NCBI GenBank assembly: GCA_034620365.1
Contig: JAQGEQ010000186.1
Span: 1,240,001 to 1,304,000 of the forward strand
Direction: 5' to 3'
DNA length: 64,000 nt
From: Pegea sp. RAD2-039
Lineage: Eukaryota > Chordata > Thaliacea > Salpida > Salpidae
In this document: piece after piece, positions 39,114 through 49,384 of the stretch
Layout of the letters: each line of letters opens with the position of its first letter
Numbering within the stretch: the first letter of the stretch is position 1
Translations under genes and position numbers: made by a program
The notes under the pieces: model-generated
Databases searched by the model: none
What the model saw: the letters and a program-made list of their open reading frames with translations, nothing else
What the model was told of the DNA's origin: nothing

Positions 39114-42100
39114 ATGTCTGAAGAAATAAAGTATGAAGCTACAAGTGAGAAGTGAATACATTTAAAACTGTTGTCAAATATCAATTTTCAACAGAAACAA
39201 ATTATGGAAAATGTATGATTCCAAAATCACTAAAAGATATTGATGTTATCTGCAAGAATGTTTTAATGTGCGACAGTGAATTAGATTCAAGCCATCCGGT
39301 AAGCACATTTTTATTACAATCAATAGTTAGAGTTCATTATGAATATCTATATGAAAACTAGATAATTTTAGAGTCGCAGAATTTGAATGACAGTCATAAT
39401 AAATTCTAATTTTCTTGTAGTTTTGTTTTATCTTGCAATGTTTGGATTTTACAGCTTTATTAGTAATATTCAAGCTTTAAAAATCATACTTCATCATTAT
39501 CGTTTCTAATGATGAAATGATTTTAGATTTAAATTTGAGAACAATTTTAGATTCCGTAAACTTTGTTTACTTAGTAATTCTTTTCATAGTCAATGTAGTA
39601 AAACGATTCTTTTGATTATCTCCAAGAAGAAATGAACCTCAAACAATTATTAGTTATTATCAAAAGTTATTTTATGATATTTTCCCATAAAAATAAATCA
39701 ATTAAATATAATTTTCAACTTTAAAATTCATTTCTAGTAAGTTTCAGACAATCATTTAAAAATTGTTTATTTTGTTCTTCAAATTTCAGTACAATTTAGG
39801 TTTTGTTAAAAGAAGCTTTAAAAATAGTTTTTAAAATATTAAACCGCTATATAATCACTTATCTTGAACAGAAAACCCTTAACTAATTTGACTGTCAACA
39901 AAAGATATCAATTCTTTCTGTAAAAACCTCAAATTCAGAAGATATTTGATTTATCATAGTAAATACTGATACAGATGTTTACTTATGTTGATTTCTTGTA
40001 AACTTTTCTATTACTTAATTTATTGATCAAACTAAAATTGATAGCAATTGAAAAATATTAGGGACTTTATTTGTTTAACTAATTATTTTATTTGAATAAT
40101 AGTAAAACGCTTTAAAATTACAAAATAAGAATATCTTAAACCATTTGAACCATATTATATACAGTTATTTGTTATTTTTAAATCTTATAGGGATTCAAAG
40201 ACCCAATATATCGTACACGGAGGAAGATGTTTTCTGATATTGCTCTTAATTATAACCAGTAGGTTTTTTATATCTAATATTTTGATGTAAAGTTATATGA
40301 AATGAAAAATATATTCACAATCTTATTTTTTCAAGTTTTTCTTAAAGTAAAAATAAGATGACATTAACAAGTCTATTCACTGAAAAAGCTTTTTTGAAAG
40401 TAAAATGACGAATTTTTTGACTTTATAATAAATATATTAAATATTGATGTTCATGAAAGCATCTTCCATAAATATCTTCATCGATTTCTTAACTTATGAA
40501 TGTACTAAAAAAGCAAATCTCTTTTCTTAGCTATGAACCGATTCCAATAATCGAATATACAACAGAAGAAACACATACTTGGTAAGATTCAAAAATATAT
40601 TTTTACATTGAGTATTAATTTAAATCATTATTCAGTGTTTAAAAATTATCTAATTATTATCAACCACTTGTAATTCTAATTTATATTATAAGAAGTGTTT
40701 AGTTATCATTTAATACTATCTACTTGAGTCACAGAGATTAATTTTAATCTTTCTTTTAGGAGAAGAGTCTTCAATGCTTTGGTAGAGATTTATCCTACTC
40801 ATGCATGTGAGCAATACAGAAGAAATCTCGAATTACTAAGAAAGGATCAAATATTGATAGGTTCAGAAGTCCCTCAGGTTACATATTCAAATATTTTAAA
40901 CGTTCATAGATCAAATAAGACAAAATTTTAAGTCTTAAAAAGCAGAATAGTTAAAAAGATTATTCAAAAAACTAAATAGCTATCAGGTTGTTTAGATTAT
41001 CTAACAAAGTGTACAATTGAGTTATATTTTATATCTAACTAACTTAGTAGTTGTATTATGTGACATTGAAGTGAAAACACAATTGTAAGGTTTATTGTGA
41101 GTATGACTGATTTGATATTCTGTAAATGAAGTTCACTTCTATTTGGTTGTAATGATAACCTGGAACGTTTTTAGTTCAAAATTGTTGTTTTTGTAAAATA
41201 AAAGTAAGATTTTATTTCTGTTCCTTACTCTGATGTGAGTTTTGAAGTCTTGTTTACAAAAAGAAACTTTTTCTATACTTCATTACAAAAGTTTCTAAAA
41301 ATTTAGAGAAATTTGAAACTTTTTCATACCTAAGTTTAAGTTTAGTCTAAGATTGAATTACAAAAATAAAAACTGATCAAAAGTTATAGAGGGTCCCTAG
41401 AGAAAGTAGTAGCGTAGAGCAAATACCACGCTGATTCTGATGTCATTGCATCTCTCTGGTATTATAAGTCAAATATTTTCAGTGTCACATAACATAGTTA
41501 CTACATTTGAACATATGACGTCAAATGACGTAGTCTTGATATTTAAATTTAATCAAAAGATTAATCTTTAAGTGCCACACTCTCCTGATCTACGGTTTTT
41601 GATGCTTCTAAACTTTAAATTGTTTTTGTAGCTTTCAAAAGTTTCAAATTTCCTGATGAAGAAAACTGGCTTTCGACTTCGGCCTTGCGCTGGATATCTC
41701 AACCCACGTGACTTTCTAGCGGCTTTGGCGTTTCGAGTCTTCAACTGTACCCAGTATATAAGGTTGAAAGATGATGTAGATTAATGTTTAAGTCATAAGA
41801 AATTTCTGTAAGCATCGAAAGATAGGAAGAATACTACGTCACAGGATCTATAAACTATTTTCTTGACTATTTGCTTTTATAGAAAAATTACTAATGAAAG
41901 AAAATCGTTTTGTTAATGACTAGATCACCATTTTTATATCTTTAAAAGCTTTATTATCAATCAATCTATCTTATGATTATTTTTTAAACTTTTCTTTATA
42001 CTCCGGTAAAACTTATTTCTTTCGAAATATTTTATTTCTGATAATTTAATTTACGAAATATCTTAATTATTTATTGAAAGAATTTAAAGCTCTTTAATAC

Positions 42101-43202
42101 ACTAAAGTTTAAACAGATTTAAAAATGTTTAATTAAGTTAAATTAATAAACCTTTTAACTTTCAGACATCATAGCGATCCATTCTACACTCCTGAACCAG
42201 ATCTGTGTCATGAGATGCTGGGACATGCCCCAATGCTAGCTGATAAAAGATTTGCTGAATTCAGTCAAGAGATAGGTCTAGCTTCAATAGGAGCATCAGA
42301 TAAAAATGTTTCGAAATTAGCTTCAGTGAGATCAATTTCCATTAAAATATTTTAGCTAAAGTTATTCGTAAACAATTTATATTAAAATAAAACTTATTTT
42401 TTAATTGATTTATTATTAGATCTTTATCTAAATGCAAACAAACTTCTATTTTAAAGCTTAAAACATGAAGAATAATTATTTTTAAAGCTATTTTGCAACT
42501 TAATACTGTTCAGGTTCCAGTTTTAATAAAATCATTTTACTAACTTGGATTGAAAGCTAACCTTTGTAAGCTTTTCATTTCTAATAAGCTGACATTTTCG
42601 ACTCTATCTTCTAAAGATTAGGGATCAAAATTTTATGATAAAGCATTTGAAATAACAAACTTATCTCGTTTTATATTCGAACTTATTAAAATAATTTTTT
42701 AGTGTTATTTATACGTGGTTGAGTTCGGATTGTGTGTAGAAAACGGACTAATTAAAGCTTATGGAGCAGGCTTACTTTCATCGAAGATTGAACTTGAAGT
42801 TAGTGAGATTTCATTCATAAAAATCCAACTTTTATTGATTATTTCAATCTACAGCATGCTGTATCAGCTACTGAAAAAATACAAACATTTGACCCAGAAG
42901 AAGCAAGCAAACAACACTTCTGTGTAACTTCTTTTCAGCCTACGTACTTCTTATCACCTTCAATTGATTTTGCAAAAACAAAAATGAGGTTGATTTGATT
43001 TAATCGATATGAAAATAGTTCTGCTGATTTTATTCACTTAGTTCGAAAAACCTAACTAAGAACCTCTCATAAAGTGAATAAAATAAGTTTTGATTTCAGA
43101 GAATTCATCAGTAAAATGAAGACAAAATATCGAGTTAAATTCGATCCTTCAAATTGCTCATTAATTGTCTTGGATGAAGATGATACAAAAGATGATGAAT
43201 AA
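39114..43202 (+). CDS. TPH: Tryptophan hydroxylase-like aromatic amino acid hydroxylase, catalytic core only, 331 aa
   Basis: Exons: 39114-39144, 39195-39298, 40191-40258, 40531-40581, 40760-40877, 41632-41762, 42166-42325, 42703-42798, 42855-42988 and 43100-43202. Phases all agree. The family's non-haem iron ligands are present: H183 and H188 in CHEMLGH, and E228 in VVEFGLC, spaced as in vertebrate TPH (45 residues from the first His to Glu). [21 protein letters not shown] and MREF favour TPH over tyrosine or phenylalanine hydroxylase. The enzyme would convert L-tryptophan to 5-hydroxytryptophan with tetrahydrobiopterin and O2, the first step of serotonin synthesis. The usual pterin-loop sequence before PQL is changed here ([10 protein letters not shown]). 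The protein starts almost at the catalytic core: no ACT domain was found upstream, and it stops at [10 protein letters not shown] without the leucine-repeat tetramer helix. A good 3' splice site just before the ATG means an upstream exon or trans-spliced leader is possible. Confidence 0.9.
41438..41533 (+). promoter_or_regulatory. Cluster of CRE-like sites in hydroxylase intron 5
   Basis: The intron between exons 5 and 6 contains a perfect palindromic CRE, TGACGTCA, at 41516-41523. A second half-site, TGACGTAG, follows three bases later at 41526-41533, and TGATGTCA lies about 80 bases upstream at 41438-41445. Three such motifs within 100 bases of A/T-rich intron are unlikely to be noise, and CREB/ATF control would fit an enzyme made in specific neurons. 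Binding is inferred. Confidence 0.35.
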
Positions 43203-43203
43203 A
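43198..43203 (+). terminator. AATAAA overlapping the hydroxylase stop codon
   Basis: AATAAA overlaps the TAA stop at 43200-43202, which would be unusually early for cleavage. A second AATAAA at 43610-43615 lies about 410 bases downstream and would give a normal 3' UTR. Using the second would make the 3' end run up to the end of the convergent lectin gene. Confidence 0.25.
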
Positions 43204-43448
43204 ATGTCTTTTATTGTATTACGAACAGCTTACATTTATCCATATCTGTATAAGTTTCAAATTGAAGTCCTTGAAAGCATTTGTGCTTAAATTATTTAAT
43301 ATATGCTGTGTAGTTTTGTAATCTTAACTATTTATTTTTATGTTTGTTATCTGCTTATATAATGCATTGCTTATTGTTGTTTGTAGTTGTCACAATGTTT
43401 TATGCATGAACTCGGTATACAACTGTTTTACTATAAGACTATTTCGCT

Positions 43449-43468
43449 TTTATTTAGTGTGTTTTATT
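43449..43468 (-). terminator. Two candidate polyadenylation signals of the C-type lectin gene
   Basis: TTTATT at 43449-43454 and again at 43463-43468 read AATAAA on the minus strand, about 180-195 bases past the lectin stop at 43645. The two convergent genes therefore share a gap of only 442 bases, and their 3' UTRs may overlap. Confidence 0.35.
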
Positions 43469-43644
43469 AAAAAAAAAACTGCTATATCGAGACATATTAA
43501 AAAAGTTATTTTGAGTTAAGTGATACATGGTTAACAAATCCAATTGTTGCTACAATTAAGCACAAAATGAAAGTTTTAAGATTAGAAAACAGTTATTCAA
43601 AGAGATAAGAATAAACTCATTTAATATTCAGTTCATTTGCGTCA

Positions 43645-46600
43645 TTAAACATCTTCTATCACCAAAGGTGACTTACTAAGACTGGTATTATTTTTTATAA
43701 TACGTTTAGCAGAATGTTGTTTCTTGGCTAATGGTAAATGATGTAGCCTGATTGCAGAAGGTAATAGGGCTGGTGGAATAGAAGTATTGTTGTTACTCAT
43801 ATTGAAGCGTTGTTGACGATAACTAGACATGTTAGGATAAAGTCCAGCTCGTTTTAAAGATCGGATTTCATTAACTGATTGTCTTTTCTTCTTCTTGATA
43901 AAGAATGTTGCAGCTGTTACAATAAGAACCATCGCAAGTAAAATGCATCCAGTTATGATATAAAGATCTGTAAAGACAAAACTCTGAAAGTGAATAATGA
44001 GCTAGTTCTGTTTCCAGCACTTTAGCATAATGAATAAATAATTTAAAAGAGAGTTGAATCATTTTGTTTTCAACGAGCGAGTCTTGTATTCATTGATCGT
44101 CACTTTCAACCACACTAATTACTGAATAAGAAATAATTTTACTTCATCAAATCTTTCTCTACTGGCCAATCGTAGATATTTTACTTAGTCTTCAACACAG
44201 GAGCCTTTAAAAGAATTTCAAAAAAGTTTTCTAAAAATATGAGGCTTAACTCATTTGAAAATTTTCTAGAATAAACTTACTTTATTGTGAATTTTTCAGA
44301 TTATAATAATTTGCAGCCGATATTGGAGAAAATTTAAACTTTTTAACACAAATTTTAAAATATAATTTGGTTAGGTCTATTCAGAAAGTTAAAAAATATT
44401 TGCTAAACATCAAAATAATGTTTTATGCGATCAAAAGTTACGAGAAGTGTAATACCTTTAAAAATTTATAAAACATAAAGTATATTAAGATATATTAGTA
44501 ATAAGGTAGCAGGCTTGATTTTTATAATAAACTTTCAACAAACGCTTCTGTCAGCTAATTGGTTAATAGGCTCTAAATCAACTTAACTAGTATCTTATTA
44601 ACCCGTGTTTTCAAATCAACGTTTTTATTGAGCTGCCGGAAGATTATATGTAACAAATGTCAAGAAAGATATATCTAAAATACTTCGGATTGATATAGTT
44701 GGAGTAGAATAGAATCACTAAATAATTGTTAATAGAATTGTAACAAAAACTACTTAAATTTATTATTTTATTTATGATTTATATCTGTAACTGAGTGAGT
44801 TATATTTTTGTCGTACAGATAACTATTTCCAAAATATTTAATGACATGTACAATATCATCTAGCTCTAGTTTTTGCAAAAGTTAAATCTTTTTATGAGCT
44901 TTTTAAATATTTACTTATACTAAAGAAAATTACTTTTTACTTTTTATATTAAGTAATATTACGTCAAACTAATTTAGTTTAAAATATTCACGTTCAAAAA
45001 TTTAATATTCTTATTTTTGTTGCTGTAACATTATTTTTTATTGATTAAACTCAACTCTGACTTAAAAGATCACCGCTGAAGTCTACATTGTAAATCATTA
45101 CGCAAAGGTAAATGAAATTCAAAGATACATCCGAAGGTAACAAGCATAAATAACTTTTCATATTGGAAAAAAGAAACACTGCTGAAAAAACACTGTTTAC
45201 TTATTTTTAGAACTTGCTTTAGAAAAAAGTGTTTAGTTATTATATATAATCAATTGTATTATGAGTATATAAACTGTTTATTGCATAATTAAATAAACCG
45301 GTTCATGAATATTTTATTATCATAATTAGATATTTAAATAACGGCAAAATCAGATGAATTTTTCTGTAATAACAGAGTATGTTAATCCACCACAAAATTT
45401 TTACAAAAGTTTCAGTAAAATTATATAGTTTTAATAATTCAAAGTTCCTAACATTTCAAAACTGAGAGTTTTTCTTTACAATTTTCTTTAAACTCTAGCT
45501 AAATCTATGAAAGCATGTTTTAATAGTTTTTAAACTATAAAAATTTTAATTCCTTTCAAACGCTGTTATTCTTTATATCATAAAAACTTTACAAGAAAAA
45601 ACGATGCCAAAAACTTGGACCACTATAACTTCTTTTCATCTAATTTTTAATTATGATAAAGACATGCAGAAGACGAAAAGTCATTAATGAATTGTTCTTA
45701 AGCTCTTTATATAATAGTTGGACCTAAATTATTGAAAAATCGTATCTAGTAGTAACTCGTGCACTAAAGCAAATTATTGATTCATAATTTAGAACTAATA
45801 AACTTTTATCAAACTTCTAGTAGTTGGTAACACAAATACTAACTTTAATAATGATTGTTTTATCTTCTTGATATTTTAAGTTTACTGTTTCAAATAGTAT
45901 ATAATGAATTTTATTTTTGAAGCTCAACAACTAAAGGTTTTAGATAAAAGTAATTATAAGTTTGAGCTTTCTTGCAAACTACATACATACCATCCAAAAT
46001 ATTATTTAAAAGCTTATAATCTTTTGATAATAGAAAATATTCATAAAGTTAATATTTTTTATAAACAAACTTTCAATTACTTGTTTCGTTGGTTGAACCA
46101 TCTGAAAGTAAATTATCGTTGAAATTAAACAAGTGGTCATCATCTATGTACCCACTGAATGGGGCACAAGGAGTACAGGGCAGACCTGTTGTCTAAAACA
46201 AAATTTGATCCGGTAATCACATTAAAAGAAAACTTTGATTTTCTACAAAAATTATCTGTTTTTTGAAATGTGTTACATTTTATTTATAAACAAGTTCTTG
46301 AGAAAACGAAAATTTAATTACAAGTTATTATTTATAATACTAACTGCAAATATATCTTTTATATCTTAAAATAAGATCTAAGCAATTGGATTTTGAGTTA
46401 ATTAGTTAATAAGAACTCACCGAATCATTGTAATAAGTAAAACGGTGAATGCTACCGATCAGACTCCCATTAAGAGCTTGTAACTTAAAAAAAAGAAACA
46501 TTCACTAAACAAACACAGTTGAAAATTGGAAATCATATGCTAGAATATTTTAAAAGCATTTATTTGAATAATAACTAATTAGTTCTAAATAATTGACTAG

Positions 46601-47565
46601 TTGTCCAATCAGTTGGAAACCTTTAATGAATAATTTATATTTTGTTTATGCTGCTTGCTAAGTATTCAGAAAAAGTCACAAAAAAGAAATAAGAAATAAA
46701 AGACTTCTAAAATACTCTACTTCATGAAATTAATGTGAAAATATTTTGTTGAAAAGAACTGACTTGACATATGTAGGCTCGCTTCAGTTCACAAAACTCG
46801 TCTTTCCATTCTGGCATCGGAAAGTTGATTGGAAACTTCATTGAGACACAATTTTCAGAAATTCTGCTCCTTTGTCGTCGTAGCTTATGCAAGGACTTTC
46901 CATTATCAGGTTCCTCCGGTAACCAAAGACTAAAGTCTTTGTCATCCATTCTTTCTGACCCTGGGGATTCCCATCGGAAAACTCCTTCCGTTTTTCTGAT
47001 TAAAATTAAGGTTTTGTAATTGGAAGTTATAAAACACTTATGTAATTTAACAAATTTCAAACGCTATAAAAGTCTAGCAGTAATTGAATAATTACCTATC
47101 GGATAACCCGATCCAGAATCGTTGATGTTGTTTGTTGCTCTCAGTGAAGTTGTAGACGTTGTTTAACAGATCCAACAAAAAGAATTGAGTTTTTATGTCA
47201 TGAATAGAGACGAGGAACCCGTCAAACTGCTCACAATGATCTTTTGCTGTTTCGAATTTCTTAACACTGAGATTTGTTCATTAGTTTGTAGTTTGCTCGA
47301 AAAAAGTTGGAATTTTATTTATCTACAATTTTTAGGGGATTTTTTCATACTTAAAAATTGATAGCTTAAAAACAAACTAGTTTTTTGTTTTTTACCTTTC
47401 ATTGTTTGCTAAACCAAAAACTCTGTAGCAGATAAAATCTTCAAAATTGTAATTAAAACTGAAAGGACAAGGATTACATCTTTCAGATGAGCCGTTTATG
47501 CAGAGAGACTCTACCAAATATATCTGAATAATTAGAATTAAAACTAACCTTTGCACCCAGCACAT
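43645..47565 (-). CDS. Type I membrane protein with one C-type lectin domain, 350 aa, six exons
   Basis: Exons (minus, 5' to 3'): 47565-47396, 47266-47096, 46995-46764, 46483-46421, 46192-46099 and 43967-43645. Phases agree throughout; the fifth donor (GTTCAA) is weak and is the least certain junction. Residues 1-20 form a signal peptide. The lectin domain spans about 42-191, with FLVSIHD, FWIGLSD, FRWESPG and a closing WKDEFCELKRAYIC. A cysteine-bearing stalk follows, then a transmembrane helix at about 245-267, a KKKKR stop-transfer stretch and a basic cytoplasmic tail of about 80 residues. This is the layout of layilin and chondrolectin. The calcium/sugar site is non-canonical: EPD replaces EPN and WKD replaces WND, so sugar binding cannot be assumed. 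It probably acts at the cell surface. The ATG at 47565 gives the best signal peptide. Confidence 0.85.
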
Positions 47566-47583
47566 AACTTGATTTGCTTTCAA

Positions 47584-49384
47584 GTTTTCAGCAATATAAA
47601 TGTTAGATCCGTTACTGAATTAAAACTATCTGCTAATGTATAAAATCAAAACTTCTGTATCATTCACAACTTTCACTTATAAGACAATATGCTGTAAAGT
47701 AGAATTACTGAAATTTTTCAAAATGAAAAAGGGGTGTTTAATTAAAAATTTATGGTTTCAACTTTTAGGTTTTTGTTTCACCGTGAGTAATTTCTAAAAG
47801 CTAGTTTATAGTTGACTGTTGGTAGACATAAAACGATTACAAACAGATTATTATTAATAAAACAGTTTTATAGAATAATCTGACTAAAAATACAGGATAC
47901 TGAATTGGCATGATTTTTTAAGAAAAAATGCAATTTATAAAACTAATTTTCTTTTTATTAATTACTAATAATCATCAAATCGGTTAATTAGTTATGAAAA
48001 TCATCGAAGTATTTTTACTAAACTTTTATTAAACAATTTCTATTGGGAAACCCATTTTGAAATTATATTACTCGTTGGGGGCTTACTACTCATATTTTTA
48101 ACAACAACAAAAACTTTTGAAGTTTAAGATGATTAAGATATGTGTTATCATGTCAGTGCTCTGACTGCATGATTTTTACGTAAGCTATGATTAATTTGAA
48201 ATATTACTTTACACTTTTGACGAGTTTTGACGCGAAATACTACATAAAACTTAATTAAGTATTTTACATAACAAATTCTACAAACTTGAAGGGACAACAG
48301 ATGACTCATTGTTATCTCAGTAACATTACCAATTATTCGACTATTTTTCTTAGTTAATTAAATTTTTAAGTATTTTAGATACAGAAAGATTTGATCAAGA
48401 ACTGATTTGTCAGTAGAAGTACGTCATATGAGGATATGCATAAAAAATCATTATTTAATTTATTATTAGAGACCTCACTGCTATATTTAGTTTGATCAAA
48501 ATCTAGTTTCGAAAGTGAATTTAAGGTTGAGATAGTTGACATTATAATTCAAACATTTATGACTAGTGATAGTTTTTCAATAAACAGAGTCATTTGGAAA
48601 GTGTTTCAAATAAACGCGTAGGTTGGATTAACTTTTTTGTTTGCAAAAGTAAAGTTGTAGAGCATTTTTCCAGGTTTTAAAAGTGATTTATTTACAAGTA
48701 GATCATTTAGAATCAAGTAGTACTTAGTAAAGAAAGCTTATATATATTTTTAGAACTTTTTAAAGAATTGATTAACAATAAGATTTGATAGTTTTTTAAA
48801 CACTTTTTAAGCGTTTTAGCTGCTTAATTCATGATATAAATACAATCTTCCTCAAGTTTACATAATTGATTTATCAATAAATAAATGAGTTAGAGTATTT
48901 AGCAACCCGATAAGAGTTTGTAATATCAGTTTGAAACAGAAAAATGTAAGCTTTTTAGCATCTTGACTAGAAACAGTTCTTTCCGACAAAACCGAAGCAG
49001 GAAAAATTTGTTTTACAGATACAAGTTGAGTTAGATAGTCAAGATGCTTAAATTCTTCAAATGTCGAAAGCGCGTGAGATTCTGTCCTTATGCTGCTTTA
49101 ACGTTTCTTAAAAACTTAATAAATAATTAGAAGAAGTCTTACAGATTAAATTTTGTTGGAGGAACAATTAATATCTTCAAACTTCTTGGCTAGATCTTAC
49201 CTGCTACAATTACTTTAGGTGATTTGCTATGTGCTCTTCAATTGCTTCTGAAATCAAGCAGTTGTTACAAATTTGAAAATTATATCGTTATAATGGTGCA
49301 CACGTTGTAATCAATAATACTAATCAGATACTTATTTTTTCCTTACACATGGTAGGGTAAAACAGCTTGTGGTAGTTTTTGTAA
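47584..49384. other. Intergenic sequence between divergent lectin and polyamine oxidase genes
   Basis: About 1.8 kb of A/T-rich DNA between the divergent starts of the two genes, expected to contain both promoters. No clear TATA box, CpG-rich patch or coding frame is visible. An acceptor-like AG (aaaacag) just before the oxidase ATG may mark the end of a 5' UTR intron or a trans-splice site. Confidence 0.45.

Noticed and set aside
39152..39194. Hydroxylase reading starting from the GTG at 39152
   Set aside because: An in-frame TGA lies at 39146-39148, and splicing a 50-base intron (39145-39194) from the ATG exon at 39114 gives a sensible N-terminus in the conserved frame.
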